NCBI RefSeq assembly: GCF_038725785.1
Contig: NZ_CP109796.1
Location: forward strand, 3,286,001 to 3,350,000
Length of the DNA: 64,000 nt
DNA from: Termitidicoccus mucosus
GTDB taxonomy: Bacteria; Verrucomicrobiota; Verrucomicrobiia; Opitutales; Opitutaceae
Direction: 5' to 3'
Positions 27,701 through 36,050 of the stretch are shown here, piece after piece (position 1 is the stretch's first letter; every line of letters begins with the position of its first letter). The notes below the pieces were generated by a model. The model was not told the DNA's origin. It did not search any database and was given only the letters and a program-made list of their open reading frames with translations. The position numbers were made by a program, and so were the translations under genes.

Positions 27701-29936
27701 CGCCGGCACCACCGAACACGGCACCGCCGGCGACTTGGAGGGAGCCGCCGAGCTTAGCCGGGACGTCGAGGAGCAGCCGGCCCGCCGCGACCGCGGTGGA
27801 GCCGGTGAACGACGCGAGGTTGTCGGCACCGAGCACAAGCGCGCCGGAGCCGGTTTTTATAAAATTCGCCGCTGCCGTGCCGACAATCACGGAGTCGGCG
27901 CGGAAGGTCGCGGCGGCATCCTGGACATCAATCCCGGCGGTGGCACCGGCGGTGATTTCGAGTCGCGCGGCGAGGGTGCCGCCAGCGCCGGGGGCCGCGC
28001 GCAGGGTGCCGCTGCCATCAAACAAGATGGTGCCGCTGGCCGCGCCAAGCTGGTCGGTGTCGTTGAATTGGATGACGCCGCCCGCCCCGCCGGCGACGCC
28101 GATCTGGATGCCGCCGCCGAACAGATTTCCGCCGGTGTTTTCAAACACGAGCGCGCCGGCTCCGGTTTTTATCAATTTTCCGCTGGTGCCGCTGCCGGTG
28201 ATCTTGCTTTCAGCCAGCGCACTCGCACTGGTGACGCGGATGCCGCCCGAGCCGGTAAACGCATAGGTGCCGCTGGCGGCGGTGACGTTCATCTCGGAGA
28301 CGGTGACGCCGGCACCGGCGAGGCGGACGGCGCGTTTGTCCATGGCGGCGGCGTCGCCGAAAGTCACGCTGTCGCCGGTGAGGAAATGCGTGGCCTCCGC
28401 GCCGGGGGCCGCGCCATCGCTCCAGCCGGCGGCGCCGTTGCGCCAGACGCCGTCGGCGGAGCCGGTCCAGTGGAGGGCGAGGCCGTAGGTGGTGTTGCTC
28501 AGGAGGACGAGGGAGCTGCCGGAGAGGGCGAGGTCGGCGGTGGTGGCGCTGTTGCGCGCACCGTCGGCATCGAGGACAAGGCGGGCGAGGTCGAGGCCGG
28601 CACCGGTCCAAGTGGCGAGGGTGAAGTTTTGGCCGGCGGTGGTGAGGCCGAGGGCGAGGGTGACGGTGCCGGTCTGGACAATCTGCCCGGTGCCGGTGAT
28701 GGCGAGGCGGTCGGCGGTGTTGCCGGGGAAGAGGTCGAGGGCGATGCGGGCGCCGTTGTCGAGGGCGAGGGTGGTGCTGTCGTTGAGGGTGCCGGCGGCG
28801 GTGGCGTCGTCGAGGCCGACCTGGAGAGTGGCGCCGCTGGCGATGGTGGCGGAGAGATTGATGGCACCGAGGCCGCCGAAGGTGGCGCCGGCGGCGACGG
28901 TGACCCGTCCGTTGGCGTGGCCGAGGTTGGCGGCGGTGTTGCCGAGGAGGACGCGGCCCTCGTTGATGGCAAAGGTGCTCTGGAAGGCGCGGTTTTCGCC
29001 GTGGAGGACGAGGTCGCCGGCGCCGTTTTTGGTGATGAAGGATCCATTGGCGCCGCCGAGGGAGTCGGCGTGGCGGTCGGCGGCGCCGGGCGCGCCGAGC
29101 GCGAGGGTCATGCCGCCGGCGATGTTAAACACGAGCCGGGCACCGGCGGCGCCGACGTGGAAGAAATTGCCGACGCTGGCGTTGGAGACGGGCGCGATGT
29201 TGTTGATGACCTGCTCGGCGGTGACGCCTCCGGCGGTGGCGATGTTGCCGGCGGTGTTGCCGGTGTAGGAATAATAATCGCGGCCGCCGTCGCCGGTCAG
29301 GTTGATTTCGACGTAGCTGCCGGCGTTGCCGAGGGAGACACCGCCGCCGGTGTGGCCGGCCCAGTTATCGGTGAAGGTGACATTGTTGAGGATAAGGGAG
29401 GCGGCGGATGGCATGAGGATGGCGCCGCCGCGCGAGACGGCGCGGTTGCCGGCGAAAGTGCCGCCGGTGACGATGGCGGTGCCGCTGTTTACAAGGATGG
29501 CGCCACCACCGGCGGCGGCGGCATAGGCGCGGGTGCTGCGGTTGCCGATGAAGTCAACATTGGTGAGCGAGAGAAAGCCGGACTTGTAGATGGCACCGCC
29601 GCTGTTGGCGGACAAGGAGGTGAACACGGTGCGGCCAGTGGATCCGGAGGGTCCGATGATCAGCGAGCCGGCGACAGCGTTGATGTTGAAGGAGCCGCCC
29701 TGATCGTTGGACTCGCCGCGGAAGGTGAGCGTGGCGCCGTCGGCGACGCGGTATTCGAAGCTGGAGCCGCCCACGGTCAGGCGGTCGGAAAGGGTGGTGT
29801 CCTGATCAATGAGAACCGGCTGGGCATCCGCCGGCCATACGAGCGCGAGGAGGGAGGCCAGCAGCGACGGCGCGAAGACGGACGCGCGGGAGCGGCGGGA
29901 TGCCGACGGGGTTCCGGAATGGATGGCTTTTTTCAT
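24762..29936 (-). CDS. Giant autotransporter with Pmp-like GGAI/FxxN repeats, 1724 residues
   Basis: Signal peptide at residues 1-38 (FAPSLLASLLALVWPADA). Residues about 40-220 hold a string of chlamydial-Pmp-type motifs: GGAIYKS, NVDFIGNRS, GGGAILVNS, GTFAGNRA, GGAILMPS, NVTFTDNWA. A long beta-helix follows with repeated SGKLIKTGAGALVFENTGGN-type turns and modules opening with a W-W aromatic pattern (LHWTGSADGVWRNGAAGW). The barrel runs from about 1465 (GGIWVNALYRYDK) to the end IGYTW. Passenger modules are clearly paralogous to those of the next gene upstream, so the pair arose by tandem duplication. Gap to that gene is 42 bp. Function (adhesin, glycan scaffold) is inference. Confidence 0.9.
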   Translation of the reverse strand: MKKAIHSGTPSASRRSRASVFAPSLLASLLALVWPADAQPVLIDQDTTLSDRLTVGGSSFEYRVADGATLTFRGESNDQGGSFNINAVAGSLIIGPSGSTGRTVFTSLSANSGGAIYKSGFLSLTNVDFIGNRSTRAYAAAAGGGAILVNSGTAIVTGGTFAGNRAVSRGGAILMPSAASLILNNVTFTDNWAGHTGGGVSLGNAGSYVEINLTGDGGRDYYSYTGNTAGNIATAGGVTAEQVINNIAPVSNASVGNFFHVGAAGARLVFNIAGGMTLALGAPGAADRHADSLGGANGSFITKNGAGDLVLHGENRAFQSTFAINEGRVLLGNTAANLGHANGRVTVAAGATFGGLGAINLSATIASGATLQVGLDDATAAGTLNDSTTLALDNGARIALDLFPGNTADRLAITGTGQIVQTGTVTLALGLTTAGQNFTLATWTGAGLDLARLVLDADGARNSATTADLALSGSSLVLLSNTTYGLALHWTGSADGVWRNGAAGWSDGAAPGAEATHFLTGDSVTFGDAAAMDKRAVRLAGAGVTVSEMNVTAASGTYAFTGSGGIRVTSASALAESKITGSGTSGKLIKTGAGALVFENTGGNLFGGGIQIGVAGGAGGVIQFNDTDQLGAASGTILFDGSGTLRAAPGAGGTLAARLEITAGATAGIDVQDAAATFRADSVIVGTAAANFIKTGSGALVLGADNLASFTGSTAVAAGRLLLDVPAKLGGSLQVAGGAVFGGAGGADAVSLADGGGLQIGMPGAQTAETLAMRKLTLADSAVMNFNIISGAADPAASVNSRLVADELEVLSAGAGASLVIDVSRLIDGNYTLAEFGSVTGGLAALAGGAVVRDNGRVLSDRETGTVSVAGGTLSLYMENARSEVITWTGGGVTWSAGKQWESGAAPISFARGDSVVFDGTADAAHVNDRNITIDATMVTVAEMRVTGTANYRFNGGGIEIDATSQTGTEFTPAGGGFIKEGAGTVVFENAANSFTDGMRVMDGTVLFANTANIFADGIDLRGGIVAFDRAEQIDTSGTAIVFTAGGALQAMADIAALPNKIEALPGATGTLNTQAFSVKHTGALSAPGETAVLVKTGAGRLVLAGDSAAYAGTVRVGEGAILLNGGVLGGKINVEAGAVFGGVGHAPNVVEILAGGSVRAGGITGDGTEHLRIGNVILNNGAALAGSGTLTVDTEIATSATAAFNITSGDRLVFSGSITGTGVLEKRGKGIFVLGATAVISADSIIMKEGELHLSGGVPLRIARALTLETTLDALSDTAVKLRAPADATIELLPGAVLTNRGAIYVGRAAGATDFKTLTVNGAYHGDGGAVVLRIAGNGSTVADKLQLNGTVSGTTWLKLDYVSGTAAPPLTAAEIQTITLVDGGDFDSGAVFQTGDSGAIRVADDPYLWGYVKSATEHGWRTTLDPVAPALTGLDTTALLMGKASMDALSRRISSARGVEKTNDSGGIWVNALYRYDKIDTGLYQGARGHIKGMQAGGEWRGHGDTAGAAVGVFVDYINANMDQAGGASEADTESDGLGLYASVTAGNWYADAVFRRSREDYQVLVPGAAEFSTTGHSRAVSAELGYLIAGRENVVPFVQTVWQDHDIEDASDSFGRAYRISGANSLEVRAGARTVHEFSFWKNCRGFLYAQAAVLYECKGKSRVRVGDYVFDSDLAGVGGMVDLGMSLQFGKHMHIGLSGAAELCEQRKGYTANLTIGYTW

Positions 29937-29978
29937 GGTTTGAAATGGCTGGGGGTCGATGGCGTTTTAATTCATGCC

Positions 29979-32900
29979 TTACCACAGGCGGCGGAGGCCG
30001 AGGTTGACGGTGAAGTTTTCCATTTTGTCGGCCATGTATAACGAGGCGTCGAGCGACAGCGCCCAGTGCCGGCCCATTTCCAAAGCCGCGCCGCCCTCGA
30101 GCAGCACACCCGTGCCCTTGGTGCGGTTGTCGCGGAATTTCCGCGTGGCGGTCTCCTCGAACTCGGTGTCCGCGAACCGGGTCGCGTCCACGGTCACCTC
30201 GGTGCCGCCCTCGAGCTCGCGGGCAAGCGCGATGCCGAGACGCGGGACCAGCCGCGTTTTTGCCCCCCACGCAAACTGGTTCCACATGCGCACTCCGGCG
30301 CGGCACTCGAGCGACTCGGCGCCGTCGATCCGGTAGACGCGGTCGAAGGAGTCCGTCGTCGCGTCAATGTCATGCGTCAGCCAGCCGACTCTGGCGTAGG
30401 GGACAATTTTTTCACCGCTCCGGGTTTTTATCATATAACCAAGCTCCAGCGCGCCGCCGCGGCTTTCGCCTTCGGTATCGAAGGACGCGGCGCCCGGCAC
30501 CGTGACGGTGTAGTCCTCGCGCGCGGCGCGGAAGAGCGCGTCCACATAGAACGAGCGGAAATCATACGAGAGATAAACGCCCGCGCCGTTGGCCGTGGTC
30601 TCGGCGGAACCCGAGTCCCCCAGGAAATGCAGGTCCGATTTTGCGTAATCGTAGAACACGCCGGCGGTCAGCGCCCAAGTGTCGCCGGACCAGCGTTTGT
30701 CCGCGCCGGTTTGCACGCCGTAAGTGGAAGCATCGCCGCCGTCGTAAGCGCCCGACTTGAGCCGGTCGTAGCCATAAAGGCCGCCGGCCCACAGAGCACC
30801 GCCATGCGACGCGCCGCCGGAGCGCGCAAGCGCGAGGCGGTTGGCGAGCGCGCCGAGCGACGTCTTGCCGATCAGGATCGGGGCCACGTCCATGCCGAGC
30901 ACGGCGGGCAGCTCGGCGGGGATGGTCTTGATGTAAAGGAAGCCGTCGGGCGAAAGCATCAGGTCGTAGCCGCCGCTGGTGTAACGTTCGGCGAGCCGGA
31001 ACGCGGCGCCGCCGTCCATGCCCTGGCCCGCCTCGATGAGTTGGATCCGCGTGTCGCCAGCGGCGGCGGAGGTTGTTTCCATATTCAGGAACACCAGCGT
31101 CTCGCCGGTGGCGCTGCCGGAAATGGCGAGACGGTCGGCGTTGACGATGAGGTTTTCACTCAGCAGCACGTTCAGGCGGATTTCGCCGTAGCCGTTGTAA
31201 TCGCCGGTAATGGCCATCCGCCCGAAGTCGGCGCCGTCGGCGGCCTTGCCGATGCGCAGCACGCCGTTGTTCACGAACAGGGGCGCGGTGATTTGCGAGG
31301 CGCCGGAGGCCGCGAACGACGAACCCACGGCGATGTTGAAGGTGTGGCCGATGGCGAGCGGCACGGCGCCGTTCAACACGAGGCCTCCCTCGCGCAGGTT
31401 AAGCGTGCCGGCGGAGAGGCTGCCGCCGCTGCCAAGGACCAGCGTGCCGGAGCCAATCTTGCTCACCACGCCGGTGGCGCCGGTGATGGTGCCGGCGAGG
31501 GCGGCGGTGCCCGAGAGCTGCTCGATTTCCACCACAGACTGGTTTTGGATGACACCCGCGAGACCGGCGGGCGTGCCACGCAGCACACCGCCGGCGACGG
31601 TCACTCCGCCCGCGTTGGCCAGCGTGCCGGAAATCACGAGCGTGCCCGCGCCAGCCTTGGCCAGCGCGCCGTCGCCCAGCGTGCCCGCCCACGCGGTCGT
31701 CCTGCCGGCGGCGACTTCGACGGTGCCGCCGGCAGCGGCAAACTCCAGCGCACGCTGGGTGGTGAAATCGCCGTCCACATAAAGCGCGCCGCCCTCGAAC
31801 ACTACGGCGCGGCGCAGCGCGGTGTCGCCCAGGCTCGCGTCCGCGGCCACTTGCAACACGCCGCTGCGCAGCCGCGTGAGGCCGGCGTAGGAATTGGAGC
31901 CCGTCAGCGCCACCGTGCCCGAGCCGGTGTCAACGACGACGTAAACGCCCTGCGTCGCGGTCGTGGTGCCGCCGATCTGGAAACCGAACACGCCGGGCGT
32001 GGCGAGCGCGATCTGGTCATTCGCCCCGATGACCCGTCCGGTGTCGCCGGACAAGCGCAAGCCGGTCCAGTCGTTGGCGCCGGCGGGGTCGGTGCCGGAG
32101 AAGCCCGCCGTCTCGGACAAATCGAGCCAGCCACCGTTCAGGACAAAGGAATGCGACACGGCGGCGGGCGCGGCGATGTCGCGCAGCATGAGCACGCCGT
32201 CGTCGATTTGCGTGGCGGCGTGGCCGAGCGCGGCGGCAGTGGCGTAAACCAGTTCGCCGCCGCCGGATTTGGCTAGTGTGCCGGTGCCGTCGAGCGTGGC
32301 AGTGACGGCCAGCCGCCCGCCGGCCCCAATGTCCGCCGTCACCAAGCCGCCGGCGGCGCCGATTGTCGCGGCGCCGGCCAGCGTGCCGGTGCCCGCGAGG
32401 CGCGAGCCGTCCGCCAGCGCCACCGCCGCGAGGGTCAGTTTTTCCATCGCACCGCCGACGGGCGAACCGACTTGGAGCGTCGCGCCGTTGGCAACCGTCA
32501 CCGTGCCGGAGACCGAGCCGGCACCGCCAAAGACCGCGCCGGCGCCGACGGTCACCGCGCCGCCGAGCGCGGCGTCGGGCGAGCCCAGAAACATCCCGCC
32601 CGCAGCGACAGTGACGCTGGCGGCGGCGTTGGTGTTGGCGCCCGTCAGCGTGAACACGCCGGAGCCGGTTTTCACGAGCGTGCCGGCAGAGGCGGCGTCA
32701 TACGTGCCGGACCAGACCAGCGTGCTTTGCGTCCCGACGACATCAAACGTCGCGCTTCTGCCGGCGGCGATGGCGAGTTTGTTCGCGATGGTGCCGCTGG
32801 CGGTCGGACGCAGCGTGGCGGAGTCGAGGAAGGTGATGCCGGCGGTGCCGGTGGTGGCGAGCTGCGCGCCGTCGTTGAACGCAATCACTCCGCCGGAGAG

Positions 32901-35900
32901 TTCGATGCCGCCCTTGAAAAGGTTGCCGCCGGTGTTTTCAAAGGCGAGCGTGCCTGCGCCGTCTTTTTTGAGTTTGCCGTCAACGCCCGTGCTGCCGCTG
33001 AGCGTGCCGATGGCGGCGTCGGTCATGATGCCGCCGGCGCCGTAAAAGCGGAGGTCACCCGCGCCGTTCACCCGCAGGTCGGAAGCGATGACGTCGGCGT
33101 TGACCTCGACGGCGCGCGGGGCGGGAGCCGCGCCGGTCGAACTGAAAACCGCGACGTCGCCGTCAACAAAAGCCAGGGGCGCGCCAAGCGGGTCGAGCCA
33201 GTCGAGGCCGCCGGCCCAAGCGGTGCCGGCGGCGCCGGTCCAGCGCATGATGTCGTTGCGGCTTTGCTCGACGGTGATGTAAAGCCGGCCGGCTGCGGCG
33301 GCGGTGTCGAACAGCACGCGCTGGCGTCCGCCCAGCTCAAAGTTGTCGCCGTAGGTGACGTGCGCGCCGGCCAGCGCGGTGCCGCTGCCGATGTCATACA
33401 CGCCGGGCAGGAGACTGCTGAGGTTGATGGTGTAGAGCGACAGGTCGCCGCCACCGGCGAGGAGGTTGAGCGTGCCGGCCTCCAGCCTGGAGTTCACGCT
33501 TTGTGCGGCGGTCGTGGTGCCGCTGACAAGGTTGATGCTGACAATGCCGCCGGCGGCTAGGTTGAGCGTGCCGACGGAGAGCGTGCCCGCCGCATCGGCG
33601 GCTCCGGGACGGAGAATGCCGCCGGACTCGACGGTGACGGCCGCCGCCGATCCGGAGCCGCCGAAGGTCGCGCCGTTTTTCACCAGCGCCACCCCGCCGA
33701 GACGGGCGGCGGTGGCGAGCAGAAGCGTGCCGGCGTCCGCGCGCGTCGTGCCGGTGAAGGCCGAAGAGTCGCCGGTCAGCGTGAGCGTGCCGGAGCCGAT
33801 TTTGGCGAAAATGGCAGAGGCGTCCGCACCGGTGAGCGTGCCGGCGTAGGCGGTGTCGAACGCCAGCGTGTCGAATGCCGCGGTTTTGCCTGCGGCGATG
33901 TGAATGGGCGCGGCGAGTGTGCCGGAAACAGCGCCGCCGGCAGCGGCGCGCAGCGTGCCGGTGGCGGTGAACTCGATGGCCCGGCCGGCACCGAGGCCGA
34001 GTTGCGCGGCGGCGGTGTAGGCGAGCACGCCGCCCTGGATTTCGACGCCGTTTTCAAAGAGGTTCGCGCCGGTGTTTTCAAAGGCGAGCGCGCCCGCGCC
34101 GGTCTTGATGAGTTTGCCGCTGGTGCCGGTGGCGGTGATTTTGGTGTCGGCGAGCGCGCTGGTGGCGGTGACGAGAATGCCGCCCGAGCCGGTGAAAATG
34201 TAAGCGCCGCTGGTGGCGGTGACGTTCATCTCGGAGGCGGTGGCGCCGGCGGCGGCGATGGTGACGACACGTTTGTCCGGCGCGGCGGCGTCGCCGAAGG
34301 TCACGCTGTCGCCGGTGAGAAAATGCGTCGCCTCTGAGCCGGGGGCCGCGCCGTCGCTCCAATTTGCGGCGCGGTCGGCCCAGATGCCGTCGTCGAGGCC
34401 GGTCCAGCGCAACGCAAGGCCGAAGGTGGTGTTGCTTTGGAGGAGAAGCGAGTTGCCGGAGAGCGCGAGGTCGGCGGCGGTGGCACTGTGACGGGCGGAG
34501 GAGTCCTCGCCGTTGAAGGTGAGACGGAGGTCGGCGAGGTTCAGGCCGCTGCCGCCGGTCCAAGTGGCGAGGGTGAAGTTGCTGCCGGTTTGGGTGGCGC
34601 CAAGGTTGATGGTGACGGTGCCGGTCTGGTTGAGCGCGGCGGCGGAGAGGAGGTCGGCGGAGTTGCCGGCAAAGAGGTCGAGGTCGAGGCGGGAGTTGTT
34701 GTCGAAAAAGAGGGTGCCGCTGGCGGTGAGCGTGCCGGAGGAGGTGGCGCCGTCGAGACCGACTTGGAGCACGCCCCCGGCGGCGATGGAGGAGGAGGCG
34801 GTGATTTTGCCCAGGCCGCCGAAGGTGGCGTTTTCGACGAGGACGCGGGCATTGGCGTCGGTGCCCCAAGAGGCGGCGTTGTTGCCGAGGAGGACTTTGC
34901 CGGCGGTAATGGCGAGGGTGCCGCCGGCGCCGGTGCTGTTGCCGTGGAGGACGAGGGTGCCGGCCCCTTGCTTTTTGTAGAGGGCGCCGCCGCCGCCCTT
35001 GAGGGTGTCGGCGTCGGGCGCGGAAGGGTCGCCGATGACAAGGGTGACGGCGTCGGCGATGTTGAGGATGAGGGTGGCGCCGTTGGCGGTGGCGTTGTAG
35101 AAGCCGCCGTTTATGGCGACGGCGGCGGGGGCTGTGTTATCGGCGATGTCGGCGGCGGAGGCGTTGGCGTTGCCTGCGAGGTTGCCGGTGAAGGCATAGT
35201 GGTCGCGGGCGCCGTCCTTGGTCATGTTGATTTCGACGACGGCGGAAGCGTGGCCGCTCATGATGGCGCCGCCGTTGGCCCCGGCCCAGTTGTCGGTGAA
35301 GGTGACGTTGTTGAGGGTGGTGGTGCCCGCCTGGTTGATGTAGATGGCGCCGGCGCGCTGGGAGGCGCGGTTGGAGGCGAAGGTAACGTCGGTGAAGGTG
35401 GCCTGGTTGACGGTTTGGTTTATATAGATGGCACCGCCGAAGCCGGTGGCGGCGTAGTTGCCGGAGAGGGTGCCGCCGGTCATGGAGAGGGTGCCGCCGA
35501 GGCGGATGGCGCCGCCGGAGACCTGGGCGGAGTTGTCGATGAAGCTGACGTTGGTGAGAGTGGTGAGGGCGGTGTTGTCGGCGCGGATGGCACCGCCGCC
35601 GGCGTTGTTGCTGGTGGTGAGGCTGCGATTGTTGATGAAGGTGACGTTGGTGAGGGAGACGGTGCCGGTGTTCCGGAACGCGCCGGCCTCACCAGAGGTG
35701 GTGGCGGTGAAGATGGCGCCGCCGGTGCCGCCGGGCGTGGCCGGGCCGATGACGAGGGCACCGGCGGCGTTGTTGATGTCGAAGACCCCGCCGAGACCGC
35801 TTTGGGTGCCGGTGAAGGTGAGCGTGACACCGTCGGCGATTTGGTATTCGCGGGTGACGCCGGCGCCGAGGGCGACGCGATCCCCGGTGCCGGCAATGGT

Positions 35901-36050
35901 GACGGTGGTGTCGCTGGTGACGGGGATGACGGTTTGCGCGCGCAACGGGAAGGCGAGGGCAAGGAGGCAGGCGGCCAGCGAGGCGAGGACGGCACTCACG
36001 CGCGGGGCAGGGATTTGCAAAGGGGCAAGGGTGGGCATGGCTCGTTTCAT
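29979..36050 (-). CDS. Giant autotransporter with Pmp-like repeats, 2023 residues, coupled to the hydrolase-like gene
   Basis: Signal peptide at 1-39 (VLASLAACLLALAFPLRAQ). Residues about 85-330 carry at least five Pmp-type units: GGAIFTA, NVTFINNRS, GGGAIRADN, NVSFIDNSA, GGAIRLGG, GGAIYINQ, DVTFASNRA, GAIYINQ, NVTFTDNWA, GGAIMSGH. The beta-helix passenger follows, then a barrel from about 1750 (GGALWAGGLYGYDRL) to the terminal LGLRRLW. The ATG overlaps the stop of the upstream hydrolase-like gene (ATGA at 36047-36050), strongly suggesting translational coupling and stoichiometric production of the two surface proteins. Paralogue of the downstream autotransporter. Confidence 0.9.
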   Translation of the reverse strand: MKRAMPTLAPLQIPAPRVSAVLASLAACLLALAFPLRAQTVIPVTSDTTVTIAGTGDRVALGAGVTREYQIADGVTLTFTGTQSGLGGVFDINNAAGALVIGPATPGGTGGAIFTATTSGEAGAFRNTGTVSLTNVTFINNRSLTTSNNAGGGAIRADNTALTTLTNVSFIDNSAQVSGGAIRLGGTLSMTGGTLSGNYAATGFGGAIYINQTVNQATFTDVTFASNRASQRAGAIYINQAGTTTLNNVTFTDNWAGANGGAIMSGHASAVVEINMTKDGARDHYAFTGNLAGNANASAADIADNTAPAAVAINGGFYNATANGATLILNIADAVTLVIGDPSAPDADTLKGGGGALYKKQGAGTLVLHGNSTGAGGTLAITAGKVLLGNNAASWGTDANARVLVENATFGGLGKITASSSIAAGGVLQVGLDGATSSGTLTASGTLFFDNNSRLDLDLFAGNSADLLSAAALNQTGTVTINLGATQTGSNFTLATWTGGSGLNLADLRLTFNGEDSSARHSATAADLALSGNSLLLQSNTTFGLALRWTGLDDGIWADRAANWSDGAAPGSEATHFLTGDSVTFGDAAAPDKRVVTIAAAGATASEMNVTATSGAYIFTGSGGILVTATSALADTKITATGTSGKLIKTGAGALAFENTGANLFENGVEIQGGVLAYTAAAQLGLGAGRAIEFTATGTLRAAAGGAVSGTLAAPIHIAAGKTAAFDTLAFDTAYAGTLTGADASAIFAKIGSGTLTLTGDSSAFTGTTRADAGTLLLATAARLGGVALVKNGATFGGSGSAAAVTVESGGILRPGAADAAGTLSVGTLNLAAGGIVSINLVSGTTTAAQSVNSRLEAGTLNLLAGGGDLSLYTINLSSLLPGVYDIGSGTALAGAHVTYGDNFELGGRQRVLFDTAAAAGRLYITVEQSRNDIMRWTGAAGTAWAGGLDWLDPLGAPLAFVDGDVAVFSSTGAAPAPRAVEVNADVIASDLRVNGAGDLRFYGAGGIMTDAAIGTLSGSTGVDGKLKKDGAGTLAFENTGGNLFKGGIELSGGVIAFNDGAQLATTGTAGITFLDSATLRPTASGTIANKLAIAAGRSATFDVVGTQSTLVWSGTYDAASAGTLVKTGSGVFTLTGANTNAAASVTVAAGGMFLGSPDAALGGAVTVGAGAVFGGAGSVSGTVTVANGATLQVGSPVGGAMEKLTLAAVALADGSRLAGTGTLAGAATIGAAGGLVTADIGAGGRLAVTATLDGTGTLAKSGGGELVYATAAALGHAATQIDDGVLMLRDIAAPAAVSHSFVLNGGWLDLSETAGFSGTDPAGANDWTGLRLSGDTGRVIGANDQIALATPGVFGFQIGGTTTATQGVYVVVDTGSGTVALTGSNSYAGLTRLRSGVLQVAADASLGDTALRRAVVFEGGALYVDGDFTTQRALEFAAAGGTVEVAAGRTTAWAGTLGDGALAKAGAGTLVISGTLANAGGVTVAGGVLRGTPAGLAGVIQNQSVVEIEQLSGTAALAGTITGATGVVSKIGSGTLVLGSGGSLSAGTLNLREGGLVLNGAVPLAIGHTFNIAVGSSFAASGASQITAPLFVNNGVLRIGKAADGADFGRMAITGDYNGYGEIRLNVLLSENLIVNADRLAISGSATGETLVFLNMETTSAAAGDTRIQLIEAGQGMDGGAAFRLAERYTSGGYDLMLSPDGFLYIKTIPAELPAVLGMDVAPILIGKTSLGALANRLALARSGGASHGGALWAGGLYGYDRLKSGAYDGGDASTYGVQTGADKRWSGDTWALTAGVFYDYAKSDLHFLGDSGSAETTANGAGVYLSYDFRSFYVDALFRAAREDYTVTVPGAASFDTEGESRGGALELGYMIKTRSGEKIVPYARVGWLTHDIDATTDSFDRVYRIDGAESLECRAGVRMWNQFAWGAKTRLVPRLGIALARELEGGTEVTVDATRFADTEFEETATRKFRDNRTKGTGVLLEGGAALEMGRHWALSLDASLYMADKMENFTVNLGLRRLW

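Noticed and set aside
27639-30041. 800-codon plus-strand frame, plus similar ones at 30066-32276, 34437-36212 and 36749-39550
   Set aside because: All are antisense to the autotransporter or NHL-repeat genes and read as Gly/Ala/Glu-rich low-complexity protein with no domain; they reflect third-position GC bias.
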